From Chloroflexota bacterium (GTDB lineage Bacteria; Chloroflexota; UBA11872; UBA12225), in contig JAUJOR010000007.1 of the NCBI GenBank assembly GCA_030447525.1, forward strand, positions 62,001-126,000: 64,000 nucleotides of DNA. Direction: 5' to 3'. The notes beneath the pieces are model-generated. The model was not told the DNA's origin. It did not search any database and worked only from the letters and a program-made list of their open reading frames with translations. This document shows, in pieces, positions 1 to 8,330 of the stretch (position 1 is its first letter; each line of letters starts with the position of its first letter). A program made the translations under genes and the position numbers.

Positions 1-1
1 C

Positions 2-526
2 CTCCTCAGTTTGGGCCACCGCCGTCTGGCCTGCCTCGCCGGGCCGGCCGGCCACCTCCACGCCCAGGCCCGGTTGCAGGGCTTCCGCGAGGCCCTGGGC
101 GTCGCTCGGCCAGGGACAGGATCCTCGGCGGACACCAGGGCCTACGTCGCCCACGGCGACTTCGACTACGCCTCCGGGGGGACGATCGGCGCCCGCTGGT
201 GCTTCCTCCCGTCCGCCGAGCGGCCCACCGGGATCGTCTGTGGCAACGACGCCATGGCCATTGGGGCGCTCAGCGCCATCGCCCGTGCCGGGCTGCGCGT
301 GCCCCAGGACATGGCCATCACCGGCTACGACGATTTGCCCCAGGCGCCGTACACCGTGCCCCCGCTGACCACGGTAGCCCAGCCCACGGCGGAGATCGCC
401 GCCATTGCCGTCGAGCGCCTGTTGTCGCGTATCGAGCGTCCACACAGAGCCCCGGCACCGCTGCACATCGTCCTCCCGGTGCGCCTGGTCGTGCGCGGCT
501 CCACCGCCCCCCCGCCGGCGACATGA
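2..526 (+). CDS. LacI/GalR-family transcriptional regulator, C-terminal part
   Basis: The reading frame is open from the window edge, so the N-terminal helix-turn-helix lies outside. What remains is the periplasmic-binding-protein-like effector domain. It has a GFREAL segment, then the family hallmark CGNDAMAIGAL around residue 80, and ITGYDDLPQAPYTVPPLTTV near residue 105, the usual D-D/PLTTV signature of LacI dimers. Such proteins repress sugar genes and are released by a sugar effector. The target is unknown because the upstream context is missing. It ends about 100 bases before polyphosphate kinase, on the same strand. LacI membership is clear; the ligand cannot be assigned. Confidence 0.85.
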   Translation, partial: LLSLGHRRLACLAGPAGHLHAQARLQGFREALGVARPGTGSSADTRAYVAHGDFDYASGGTIGARWCFLPSAERPTGIVCGNDAMAIGALSAIARAGLRVPQDMAITGYDDLPQAPYTVPPLTTVAQPTAEIAAIAVERLLSRIERPHRAPAPLHIVLPVRLVVRGSTAPPPAT

Positions 527-630
527 GCCGGCCACCAGGCGAGAGAACCGTGCCGTCGACTGCCCTAGAGTTGCGCGATGCGCCGGTGACCGGGTAGCGT
601 CTGAGGGCGGACGAATGAAGGAGAGGCGTC

Positions 631-2988
631 ATGGCAAGCGGGGAAAGGAGCGTCGTGCAGTCCGGTGTGCCGGGCCTGAATGGACCCTCCGGCCCCCAGT
701 CAGCCGCACCGGGCGCGCCGCGCGATGCCCGTCCGGCGATGGTGCTGGCGTCCCCGAAGGGAGAACAGGCGCAGGTCCCTGCGACTGTTGAAACTGCAGC
801 AGCAACGGACGGCGCCGCCGCGACGCGCGCTGATCTGCTGGACGGGGGGGCATCCGTCGCAGGAGAGTCAAGCCCCCTTCGTCCATCCCCGGAGATCCTG
901 GGCCCGCGCTACTTGAGCGCCCAGCTGAGCCGGTTGGAGTTTATCCGGCGGGTGCTGGAAGAGGTGCAGGACATCAGGCACCCGCTCCTGCAGCGGGTGT
1001 GGCTCCTGGGGATAACCCACCAGCGGGTGGACGAGTTCTTCGAGGTGGACGTCTCCGGGCTGCGCGAGCTGCGCGAAGGGGTACAGGCCGGAACAGCCGG
1101 GCTCCTGCCGGACGGCCGGACGGCGACGGAGGCCCTGGACGCGGTATTCGAGCGCCTGACGCCGATCGTGGCTGAGCAGGATGCTTGCTGGCAGGCCCTG
1201 CGGGACGAGCTGACCGCCAACGGGATCTTCCTGCTCACCAGGGACGAGCTGGACGAGCACCAGCGCGGGGCCGCCGCCAGGTATTTCCAGGAGAACATCT
1301 ACCCCGTCCTGACCCCCCTGGCGATCGACCCGGCGCACAAGTTTCCGCACATCTCCCACCGCAGCCTCAACTTCGTCGTCGCCCTTGAGGACCCCGAGGG
1401 GGGGCAGCGATTCGGCCGCCTCCACGCCCGCCTCAAGGTCCCTGGGAATCTGCCGCGCCTGATCCCGCTCCCGCCGCCGGCCGGTACCCCACCGGTGGAG
1501 ACCGGCGAGGGATCGCACACCCCGAGCTACTTTGTGTGGCTGGAGACGGTGATCGCCGCCCACCTCGAGCAGCTCTTCCCCGGCGTCCGCGTGGTGGGCA
1601 AGTACCTGTTCCGCATCACGCGAGACGCCGACCAGGAGATCCGGGAGCGAGAGGGGGAAAACCTCCTTCACGCGGTGCAGGAAAGCCTGCGCGAGCGGTT
1701 CTTCGGCTTCGTCGTCCGCTTCGAGTGCACCGGTGACATGCCGGAGGACCTGCGCATCCGCTTGCTCCGGGAGATGGACGCCGAGGGAGCCCACCAGGAG
1801 GTGGGGATCGCCCCGCTGGGGCGGCGTGACCTGATGGATCTCATGGCCCTCGACCGCCCTGATCTAAAGTACCCCCCCTTCATCCCTCGCGTCCCCCCCA
1901 CCCTGGCCGAGGGAGGGGATATCTTTGCCGCTATTCGTCGCCAGGACGTGCTCCTGCACCACCCCTTCGACTCCTTTGCCCCGGTGGTGCGGTTCATCGA
2001 AGCCGCCGCCGCCGACCCGGACGTCCTGGCCATCAAGCAGACTCTCTACCGCGTGGGGAACAACTCCCCTATCGTGGAGGCCTTGAAGCGGGCACGGGAG
2101 AACGACAAGCAGGTGGCGGTGCTGCTGGAGCTCAAGGCCCGGGGCGACGAAGAAAACAACATCGAGTGGGCGCAGGAGCTGGAAGACGCCGGGGTGCACG
2201 TCGTCTACGGCATCGTGGGGTTGAAGACCCATTGCAAGGCGGCCCTCGTCGTACGGCGGGAAGGGGAAAGCATCCGGCGCTACGTGCACCTGGGTACGGG
2301 GAACTACAACGCCAGCACTGCCCGCGCCTATACGGACCTGTGCCTGCTGACCTGTCGCCCGGAGATCGGGGCCGACGTCACCGACCTGTTCAACCGCCTG
2401 ACGGGCTATTCCCGCCAGCGCCGCTTCCGACGCCTCCTGGTCTCCCCCACGGGCTGGCGCCAGCGCCTGGTGGAGCTGATCGACCGGGAGATGTCGTGGG
2501 TCGCTCGGGGGGAGAAGGGTCACCTCATCTTCAAGTTGAACGGGCTGACCGATCCCCCAATCGTCGATCTCCTCTACCGGGCTTCTCAGGCGGGGGTACA
2601 GGTTGACCTCATCGTGCGTGAGATGTGCATCCTGCGTCCGCGTGTGCCGGGCTTGAGCGACAACATCCGTGTCATCAGCATTGTCGGCCGCTTCTTGGAG
2701 CATCACCGCATCTACGCGTTCCGCAACGGTGGCCAGGAAGAGGTGTACCTCGGCAGCGCCGACCTGATGCCGCGCAATCTCGACCGACGGGTGGAGACGG
2801 TCTTTCCGGTGGAGGACGAAAGTTGGCGGACGTACCTACGTGACGGGGTGTTAGGCCTGTACCTCCGGGAGACTGTGCGGGCCCATGAGCTGCAGCCGGA
2901 CGGGAGCTACGTCCGTCGGCGCCCCCGACCGGACGCCTTGCCCGTGGACGCCCAGGAGGCCCTGCTGGCGGCCGCCCGCGCCGGCTAA
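631..2988 (+). CDS. ppk1: Polyphosphate kinase 1
   Basis: This cytoplasmic enzyme reversibly transfers the gamma-phosphate of ATP to polyphosphate. The 785-residue protein carries the full PPK1 architecture: an N-terminal domain beginning near residue 90 (RYLSAQLSRLEFIRRVL), a head domain, and two phospholipase D-like catalytic domains. The autophosphorylated histidine lies in VHLGTGNYN near residue 552. The second conserved histidine is in LEHHRIYAF near residue 690. The first ~85 residues are low-complexity and not part of the usual fold, so the true start could be further in. However, the ATG at 631 has a good Shine-Dalgarno (AAGGAGAGG), which supports the long form. The gene is transcribed alone, followed ~75 bases later by prmC. 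Confidence 0.96.
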   Translation: MASGERSVVQSGVPGLNGPSGPQSAAPGAPRDARPAMVLASPKGEQAQVPATVETAAATDGAAATRADLLDGGASVAGESSPLRPSPEILGPRYLSAQLSRLEFIRRVLEEVQDIRHPLLQRVWLLGITHQRVDEFFEVDVSGLRELREGVQAGTAGLLPDGRTATEALDAVFERLTPIVAEQDACWQALRDELTANGIFLLTRDELDEHQRGAAARYFQENIYPVLTPLAIDPAHKFPHISHRSLNFVVALEDPEGGQRFGRLHARLKVPGNLPRLIPLPPPAGTPPVETGEGSHTPSYFVWLETVIAAHLEQLFPGVRVVGKYLFRITRDADQEIREREGENLLHAVQESLRERFFGFVVRFECTGDMPEDLRIRLLREMDAEGAHQEVGIAPLGRRDLMDLMALDRPDLKYPPFIPRVPPTLAEGGDIFAAIRRQDVLLHHPFDSFAPVVRFIEAAAADPDVLAIKQTLYRVGNNSPIVEALKRARENDKQVAVLLELKARGDEENNIEWAQELEDAGVHVVYGIVGLKTHCKAALVVRREGESIRRYVHLGTGNYNASTARAYTDLCLLTCRPEIGADVTDLFNRLTGYSRQRRFRRLLVSPTGWRQRLVELIDREMSWVARGEKGHLIFKLNGLTDPPIVDLLYRASQAGVQVDLIVREMCILRPRVPGLSDNIRVISIVGRFLEHHRIYAFRNGGQEEVYLGSADLMPRNLDRRVETVFPVEDESWRTYLRDGVLGLYLRETVRAHELQPDGSYVRRRPRPDALPVDAQEALLAAARAG

Positions 2989-3064
2989 CGGCTGAGTCCT
3001 TGGTGCCCGGTGCGGCACCAGCAGCGAACGAAACCGGAACGCCGTACCGCGGATCTCCGCCGTA

Positions 3065-4162
3065 GTGGAAAGAGGCGCCCCAACGGTGCGTCAGGCGTTG
3101 AGCCACGGCCAGGCCTACCTGGCTGGGATGGAGCGTCAACGGCGAGGGGATACGCCGGCGCTTGATGCCGAGGTGCTGCTACGCCACCTTCTGGGGCTCA
3201 GCCGGGCGGCCCTGTTCACCTATCCTGACCGGCACTTGACCGTCCCGGAGTGGGAGCGGTACCGGGACTGGCTGTCCCGCCGAGGGGCGGCCGAGCCGGT
3301 GTCCCACATCACGGGACAACGTGAGTTCATGGGGCTGGTGTTCGCCGTCGACCGGCGCGTCCTTGTGCCCCGCCCGGAGACGGAAGCGCTGGTGGAGCGG
3401 GCGCTGGCCTTACTGAGCGGGCCCTCAGACGGAGCGTCCTCGGCGCACCCCCAGGCGCACCGTTCGGCAGGCACTGCGGCGGAGCCTTCGGCCGGCACAT
3501 TGGATGGCGAAGCCGCCCCTGCCGGGCCAACGGCGGGGCCATCGGTGGTGGACGTCGGGACGGGCTGTGGGGCCATCGCCGTCAGCCTGGCCGCCCTGGC
3601 GACCGTGCCCCTACGCCTCTACGCTACCGACCGGTCGCGGCCGGCCCTGGAGGTGGCGCGGCAAAATGCCCGCCGGCTGCTCGGCCGGACGGCCGGTGCG
3701 CTCGGGGAGACCGTGAGCCGGGAGACCGTGAGCCGGGAGACCGTGAGTCCCAGGGCACCGGCGGCGGGCGGACGCAGACCCTCACTAGGCGCCGCCAAGC
3801 GGGCCATCCGCTTCGTCCAGTGCTCACTCGTCGACGCCCTGCGCGGCCCCTTCGACCTCGTCCTGGCGAACCTGCCCTATGTCCCCACCGGCGAGATTCC
3901 CGGCCTGCCGGCGACGGTGCGGCGCTACGAGCCCCTCACCGCCCTGGACGGAGGTGAGGATGGGCTCGACCTGTACCGTGCCCTGCTGGCGGACTTGCCG
4001 GGCAAGCTGCGCACGGGCGCCACCCTCTTGCTGGAGTGCGACCCGCGGCAGGTGCCGGCACTTCGGGGCCTGCTACGAGAGGCACTTCCCGACGCCCAGA
4101 CGGAGGTGGTGCCAGACCTCGCCGGGCGCGGACGTGTCGTACAGGCAACCTGTATCGCGTAG
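3065..4162 (+). CDS. prmC: Peptide chain release factor N5-glutamine methyltransferase
   Basis: PrmC/HemK methylates the GGQ glutamine of release factors RF1/RF2 using S-adenosylmethionine. The N-terminal helical domain (TVRQALSHG, LDAEVLLRHLL) is followed by RPETEALVERAL and the SAM-binding motif VDVGTGCGAIAVSLA near residue 160. The catalytic motif appears as ANLPYVP near residue 268; it is more often NPPY, but NLPY is a tolerated methyltransferase variant. At 365 residues it is about 70-80 longer than typical PrmC. The excess is an Ala/Gly/Pro/Ser stretch before motif I and a second insertion that includes three tandem ETVSR units. The start is GTG at 3065; a GTG at 3086 is an alternative. 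Confidence 0.9.
   Translation: MERGAPTVRQALSHGQAYLAGMERQRRGDTPALDAEVLLRHLLGLSRAALFTYPDRHLTVPEWERYRDWLSRRGAAEPVSHITGQREFMGLVFAVDRRVLVPRPETEALVERALALLSGPSDGASSAHPQAHRSAGTAAEPSAGTLDGEAAPAGPTAGPSVVDVGTGCGAIAVSLAALATVPLRLYATDRSRPALEVARQNARRLLGRTAGALGETVSRETVSRETVSPRAPAAGGRRPSLGAAKRAIRFVQCSLVDALRGPFDLVLANLPYVPTGEIPGLPATVRRYEPLTALDGGEDGLDLYRALLADLPGKLRTGATLLLECDPRQVPALRGLLREALPDAQTEVVPDLAGRGRVVQATCIA
3706..3748 (+). repeat. 15-bp tandem repeat inside prmC
   Basis: Nearly three copies of the unit GGAGACCGTGAGCCG lie head to tail (3706-3720, 3721-3735, 3736-3748 partial). Because the unit is a multiple of three, it adds residues (ETVSR) without breaking the frame. It sits in a surface-loop-like insertion of prmC and is a candidate for slippage-driven length variation. 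Confidence 0.9.
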
Positions 4163-4199
4163 TCGACGTGGCCGATCAGGGGCTGGCGCACCAGCTGGC

Positions 4200-4880
4200 T
4201 TAGCTGACGTTGCCCATCAAGCGCTCGCGCACCACCGGCTCGTGATCGATGGCGAGCAGGACGATAACGGTGTCCTCGGCGGCGAAGACGGTGCCGTCGG
4301 TAGGGCGAATAGTCTCCCCGCCACGCAGGATGAGGGGAACGGCCGTGCCGGGGGGGAGCTGCAGGTCCACCAGTTGCCGGCCCACGGCCGGGCTGATACC
4401 GGGGATGATGAACTCCATCAGCTCGATCCCGGCCTGGCGCAAGGTCATCAGGTGGACGGCGGGATGAGTGGAGAGCTCCTCCTCGATCATCGCCAGCATC
4501 ATGCTGGTGGGGTTCACGGTGGCGTCCACCCCCAGGCGGCGCAAGAACTGCTCGTTGCGGGGGTGGTTCACCCGGGCGATGGTACGCGGCTTCTTCACCT
4601 TGTTACGCAGGGCGAGAAGCTCCGCCAGCTGACAGATGATCAGGTTGTCCTCGTCATCTCCCGTGGCGGCGATCACCACGTCCGCCCGCTCCACTCCCGC
4701 CTCCAGGAGCCAGCGCCCCTCGTCGGCGCGTTGAGGGATGACCACGCTCCCCAGCTCGTCCGAGATGCGCTGGGCGCGGGTGCGGTCCATCTCGATCAAG
4801 ACGACCTCGTGGCCCTGGGCCAGAAGGAGCTTGGTGAGGTTGTAGCCGACGGCCCCACCTCCGGCGACGATGATGTACAT
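4200..4880 (-). CDS. TrkA-family potassium uptake regulator (RCK_N plus RCK_C)
   Basis: This is a cytoplasmic regulatory subunit of a Trk/Ktr potassium transporter that senses NAD(H) or nucleotides. The 226-residue protein begins with the Rossmann motif GGGAVGYNLTKLL, with an acidic residue ending strand 2 (VVLIEMD). This is followed by ATGDDEDNLIICQLA and a C-terminal RCK_C domain from about residue 145. It lies six bases downstream of the second RCK protein on the same strand, so the two are probably co-translated. No membrane TrkH/KtrB subunit gene occurs nearby, so the partner must be elsewhere. Confidence 0.9.
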   Translation of the reverse strand: MYIIVAGGGAVGYNLTKLLLAQGHEVVLIEMDRTRAQRISDELGSVVIPQRADEGRWLLEAGVERADVVIAATGDDEDNLIICQLAELLALRNKVKKPRTIARVNHPRNEQFLRRLGVDATVNPTSMMLAMIEEELSTHPAVHLMTLRQAGIELMEFIIPGISPAVGRQLVDLQLPPGTAVPLILRGGETIRPTDGTVFAAEDTVIVLLAIDHEPVVRERLMGNVS

Positions 4881-4886
4881 CCGGAT

Positions 4887-5342
4887 CTACCTTACGAGCA
4901 TCTGGTCGATGGCGTTGGCGACGTCCCTCCGCTGGTGGGCGTCGCTCATCACCGCGTCGTACATGGCAGCCGCGCCAAGCACGCTGGGGCAGATGATGGC
5001 CAGCCCCAGCCCTCCGTACAGCTCCGCCCGCACGGGATCGTTACATCGGGCGACGACCCGCGGCACGCTGAAGCGAACCTTAGCGATCTGCGCCACCATC
5101 AGGTTGTGGTTGTCTCCGTGCATCGCGGCGGCCACGGCCTCCGCCGTCTCGATCCCGGCCTCCCGGAGGGTATCTTCGTCTATACCGTCTCCCAGGACGG
5201 TGCGCCCGCGGAAGTCCGCCGGGAGGTTGCGCTCGAAGCTTTCCGACGACACGTCCAGGATAACCACATCGTGGCCCTCCTGGCTGAGGCGCACGGCGAT
5301 GGTGGAGCCGAAGCGGCCGGAGCCGATCACGAGAACATTCAT
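4887..5342 (-). CDS. TrkA-N (RCK_N) domain protein, single domain
   Basis: At 151 residues this protein consists only of an RCK N-terminal NAD-binding domain: GSGRFGSTIAVRLSQ at the N-terminus, VVILDVSSE ending strand 2, and AAMHGDNHNLMVAQIAK. The C-terminal RCK_C domain present in its downstream neighbour is absent. It is the first gene of a two-gene operon with the longer RCK protein. The pair could form a hetero-oligomeric gating ring on a Trk-type channel; this is inferred from gene order. The start is ATG at 5342. Confidence 0.87.
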   Translation of the reverse strand: MNVLVIGSGRFGSTIAVRLSQEGHDVVILDVSSESFERNLPADFRGRTVLGDGIDEDTLREAGIETAEAVAAAMHGDNHNLMVAQIAKVRFSVPRVVARCNDPVRAELYGGLGLAIICPSVLGAAAMYDAVMSDAHQRRDVANAIDQMLVR

Positions 5343-5530
5343 CGCTCTTCTTGCTGCCTTCCCTTGTGCAGGGTACCGGCGACCCCCGGGGCTGCCCCTT
5401 GACCGTACCGCTAGAGGGTACCGCGGACCACCGCCGCCGGCTAGGTCGCGCCGGGCCGATGCCCTCTCAAGCGGTTTCTGCAGCGTGCCCGCCGGGACAC
5501 CGAACGTTGCCTATCAGCCCCCGGCGAGGG

Positions 5531-5986
5531 CTATGGGGTGTCCGGGGGAGGTGGCTCACGAGCCACCCAGACGCGGCAGGGGGCGTTCTTGAGGACGTAC
5601 GGCGTGGTCTGGCCCAGGTAGAACTCGCCGAAGCGCTTGCGGTAGGTCACCCCCATGATGATCAAGTCCACGCTCCGTTCGGTGGCCTCATCCACGATGG
5701 CCGGGCCGGTGGCGCGTGCCTGGAGCAGCTCCGAGGTGTGTTCGATGTTGTACTCTTCGGCCGCTCGCTCGGCGCGGTCCAATACCTCTTCGCCGCGACG
5801 CACCTCCTCCTCCAGCTCGACGTCCAGGGGGAGGGTGCGCTTGACGACGATGACGTAGACAATGACCAGCTGGGCGCCGGCACGCTTTGCCGTGACGGCG
5901 GCGAGGCGCACCATCTCCTCGTCCAGCTCGCTCCCGTTGACGGGGACGAGGATGCGCTGCAACGGGTTGGGGCGAACAATGCTCAC
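5531..5986 (-). CDS. Universal stress protein, UspA family
   Basis: This is a single-domain Usp protein of 151 residues. It begins RILVPVNGSELDEEMVRLA, has a central ERSVDLIIMGVTYRKRFGEF segment and ends PYVLKNAPCRVWVAREP, matching the Usp fold start to end. The ATP-binding G-2x-G-9x-G motif is only partly preserved. Usp proteins respond to stress or bind ATP or cAMP, but the exact role cannot be read from sequence. The start is GTG at 5986, behind a GGTGAGG ribosome-binding site. It is divergent from the response regulator at 6095. Confidence 0.88.
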   Translation of the reverse strand: MSIVRPNPLQRILVPVNGSELDEEMVRLAAVTAKRAGAQLVIVYVIVVKRTLPLDVELEEEVRRGEEVLDRAERAAEEYNIEHTSELLQARATGPAIVDEATERSVDLIIMGVTYRKRFGEFYLGQTTPYVLKNAPCRVWVAREPPPPDTP

Positions 5987-5999
5987 TCGGGCCTCACCA

Positions 6000-6094
6000 G
6001 CGGCGGTTCTTTGTCAAGGGCAGCGGGCATTATAGCCGTCGTATAATTCAGGGCTTGAACCCCAACTTACGTAACCTGGAGGCGGACTAAGCAG
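6000..6094. promoter_or_regulatory. Divergent promoter region between usp and response regulator
   Basis: This AT-richer stretch carries TATAAT at 6042-6047 on the plus strand and a TATAAT on the minus strand at about 6028-6033. These are plausible -10 boxes for the two divergent genes. Good -35 matches at 17-bp spacing are not obvious. A GGAGG at 6078-6082 serves the plus-strand gene. Confidence 0.4.
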
Positions 6095-6481
6095 ATGGCA
6101 GACGACGACAAGAGCAACAAAGTCGTGGTCGCAGAGGACGACGCGGCGATCATCGAGCTGTTGTCGGAAGAGCTGCGCGGGCAAGGCTTCGAACCCCTCA
6201 TCCTGCGCCGGGGCGGCACCGTCGTCAAGACGGTCAAGGATTTGAAGCCTGGGGCCGTCGTCCTTGACCTGGCCCTCCCGGACAAAGACGGGACACAGAT
6301 TCTCAAGGAGCTCAAGGACGACTGGGACGCCAAGAAGGTCCCGGTGATCATCATCTCGGCGTACACCGGCCGCCTCGACCATACGGCGCGGAGCAATGCC
6401 GAGGCGGTGTTCCCCAAGCCCTTCGACATCGACCAGCTGATGGCCAGCGTGCGCGCCGCCGTCAACCGGCCCAAGGACTAG
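6095..6481 (+). CDS. Response regulator, receiver domain only
   Basis: This 128-residue CheY-like protein is a phosphorylatable receiver with no output domain. The acidic pocket is VVAEDDAA near residue 10, the phosphoacceptor aspartate is in VVLDLALPDKDG near residue 57, the conserved Ser/Thr is in IIISAYTG, and the lysine is in FPKPFDIDQL. It lies 11 bases upstream of a LuxR-type response regulator, so both probably form an operon. Its kinase is not adjacent. Confidence 0.92.
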   Translation: MADDDKSNKVVVAEDDAAIIELLSEELRGQGFEPLILRRGGTVVKTVKDLKPGAVVLDLALPDKDGTQILKELKDDWDAKKVPVIIISAYTGRLDHTARSNAEAVFPKPFDIDQLMASVRAAVNRPKD

Positions 6482-6492
6482 TCCAGGCGCTC

Positions 6493-7245
6493 ATGGCTGC
6501 GAACGCGCCGTCGCTCATGGTGAGCACCACCGGACGCGAGCGTGTGCGCGTCCTCATCGCCGACGAGCAGCCCCTGTTCCGGCTCGGGCTACGTCTCACC
6601 CTGGAGGACACCGACGACCTGGCAGTCACGGGTGAGGCCAGCACTGGACGGGAGGCCCTCCTGCAGCTAGACGCGGCCGCTCCGGAGGTCTGCGTCCTGG
6701 ACGCCGCCCTGCCCGTGGGGAGCGCCGCCCTGGGTCTCGGTGATGCGAGCCTCCCCGGAGGCATAGAGCTGGCTCGCCTGGTAAAGCACCGCATCCCCGA
6801 TACGGCCATCGTAATCGTGGCTGGAGCGGAGGAAGAAGAGCAGCTCTTCCAGGCTATCAAGATCGGGGCGGCCGCCTACTGCCCGCGAGACGTAGCACCA
6901 GACGCTCTGGTGCAGGTGATTCGCGACGTGCACCAGGGGGCCTTCCTGGTCAGCGACAGCATGCTGGCCCGGCCCGAGGTGACCGAGCGTGTCCTACGCC
7001 AGTTCCGCGAGCTCTCGGCGACTCACGTGGGAGAGGAGCCCCTATTCGTCCCCCTGTCGGCGCGGGAGGTGGAGATCCTTGACCTTGTGGCCCACGGGCA
7101 CAGCAACAAGGCCATCGCCGGCGAGCTGGGAATCAGCGACCAGACGGTCAAGAATCACGTTACGTCTATCCTGCGCAAGCTGGCCGTGAACGACCGAACG
7201 CAGGCCGTGATCTACGCCCTACGCAACAACTGGATCAAGCTGTAG
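6493..7245 (+). CDS. NarL/FixJ-family response regulator with LuxR-type HTH
   Basis: The protein has 250 residues. An N-terminal receiver domain (VLIADEQPLFRLGLR; phosphoacceptor Asp in VCVLDAALP near residue 69) is followed by a LuxR_C helix-turn-helix. The HTH runs from about residue 185: LSAREVEILDLVAHGHSNKA, then QTVKNHVTSILRKL. It is a DNA-binding regulator activated by phosphorylation. The insertion between the Asp and the next helix (GSAALGLGDASLPGG) is a little longer than usual. It is coupled to the receiver-only gene upstream. Target genes are unknown. Confidence 0.93.
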   Translation: MAANAPSLMVSTTGRERVRVLIADEQPLFRLGLRLTLEDTDDLAVTGEASTGREALLQLDAAAPEVCVLDAALPVGSAALGLGDASLPGGIELARLVKHRIPDTAIVIVAGAEEEEQLFQAIKIGAAAYCPRDVAPDALVQVIRDVHQGAFLVSDSMLARPEVTERVLRQFRELSATHVGEEPLFVPLSAREVEILDLVAHGHSNKAIAGELGISDQTVKNHVTSILRKLAVNDRTQAVIYALRNNWIKL

Positions 7246-7255
7246 CTGCGGCCCC

Positions 7256-7297
7256 CCTGGCTTTCCTGGGGTGCGCCCTGGCTTTCCTGGGGTGCGC
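7256..7297 (+). repeat. 21-bp perfect tandem duplication
   Basis: Two identical head-to-tail copies of a 21-bp unit starting CCTGGCTTTCC (7256-7276 and 7277-7297) follow directly after the LuxR regulator stop codon. They precede a GC-rich hairpin. Confidence 0.9.
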
Positions 7298-7319
7298 CCC
7301 GGGCGCAACCGCGCCGGGG
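7297..7319. terminator. GC-rich hairpin between convergent genes
   Basis: CCCCGGGCGC pairs with GCGCCGGGG around an AACC loop with one bulged G. It lies between the convergent LuxR-regulator and PAP2 genes and could terminate either transcript. There is no T-tract, so the assignment is tentative. Confidence 0.45.
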
Positions 7320-7346
7320 GGCGAGACGGCCGGCTCACGCCTCCCA

Positions 7347-8309
7347 TCACGCGTCCCATCGACGGAGCAGGGCATTGAAGCGGTGGATCAGCTCGGAGAG
7401 GGCCGTGCCCGTGATGGCCCCGATGAGGACGTCGCCTGGATAGTGAGCCCCGACGTATACCCGGCTGAAGCCCACCGCCCCGGCCAGGGCAAAGAACGCC
7501 CCGGCCTGCCGGGGCCAGCGCTTGCTCAAGATCCAGGCGCAGGCGAACGAGGATGCCGTGTGGCCACTGGGGAATGACCAGCTCCCCGGCTTCTTGCCCA
7601 CCACCATGGCCCGGACGATGTCAATGAACGGCCGCCGGCGCCGGAAGTAGGCCTTGATGGGGTGCTCCACGATCCACGTCGCCCCCATCATGCTGGGGAG
7701 CAGAGCGGACAGGGCCCCCCGCGTGCGCCGCACTCCCAGCAGCCTGGCCAGGACGAGCCCCCCGGCCCAGATCCAACCCCCCGTGGCCCAGAAGGTGATC
7801 TGCTGGGCCACGAGGTCCGACCACGGGGCGTGCGGGAACGTGTTGACGGCCAGATACAGTCGGGCGTCCAGCGCTTGCAGCGGCCCCATGCGCCGCAGGA
7901 CGGCGTCCTTGAGCAACGACCGGCCCCGCTCCACCTCGGGGGGGCGGGTCTGGGCCGGGGCCGCGAGCACCTCTTTGGCGGCATCGACGGCGGGGGGCGG
8001 CTCCGGGACCGGGGCGACGGCGGCCCCGGCCGCCTGCAGGAGCACAGCCGCGGCCTCATCTACGGGCCGGCCGTCGCCCTTCACCGGCGGGGGTGGGGTG
8101 TTGTCCGGCGCCTGAGCCGCGCGCTCCTCCTCCTCGTACTGCGTCTTGCCGGCGGCGAGCTCCTCCAGCCGTTGGGCCACGGCCTCGGCCGTTCCCGGGG
8201 AATCTACCTGCGCCAGCTCTTTGCTCAAGAGATGGCGCATCCGCTCGCGCCTCTCCTCAGGCGAGGCGGCGTCATTGGGCAAGGCTGGGTCGTCGGGTAG
8301 TCCGGTCAT
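7347..8309 (-). CDS. PAP2-family membrane phosphatase with long N-terminal extension
   Basis: This 320-residue protein has a type 2 phosphatidic acid phosphatase domain in its C-terminal half. The three catalytic motifs are present: KAYFRRRRP near residue 222, SFPSGHTASSF near 247, and SRVYVGAHYPGD near 282. Several hydrophobic segments (GGWIWAGGLVLARLLGV, AGAFFALAGAVGF) make it a membrane enzyme that dephosphorylates lipid phosphates or undecaprenyl pyrophosphate. The first ~140 residues are hydrophilic, Ala/Pro-rich and not part of the family; their role is unknown. It is followed on the same strand by no close gene and preceded 21 bases upstream by clpS. Confidence 0.9.
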   Translation of the reverse strand: MTGLPDDPALPNDAASPEERRERMRHLLSKELAQVDSPGTAEAVAQRLEELAAGKTQYEEEERAAQAPDNTPPPPVKGDGRPVDEAAAVLLQAAGAAVAPVPEPPPAVDAAKEVLAAPAQTRPPEVERGRSLLKDAVLRRMGPLQALDARLYLAVNTFPHAPWSDLVAQQITFWATGGWIWAGGLVLARLLGVRRTRGALSALLPSMMGATWIVEHPIKAYFRRRRPFIDIVRAMVVGKKPGSWSFPSGHTASSFACAWILSKRWPRQAGAFFALAGAVGFSRVYVGAHYPGDVLIGAITGTALSELIHRFNALLRRWDA

Positions 8310-8330
8310 TAGGGTGAGTGTCCCTCCAGC

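Noticed and set aside
868..1794. A 308-codon minus-strand frame inside ppk1
   Set aside because: It is antisense to the conserved catalytic part of polyphosphate kinase and has no recognisable motif.
3706..3748. The ETVSR-coding repeats as a CRISPR-like array
   Set aside because: Units are contiguous without spacers, only 15 bp long and in frame inside prmC; no cas genes are present anywhere in the window.
3879..5402. A 507-codon plus-strand open frame across prmC and the trkA genes
   Set aside because: It runs antisense through two clear RCK genes and out of frame through the end of prmC; its translation shows no domains and is a by-product of GC-rich codon bias.
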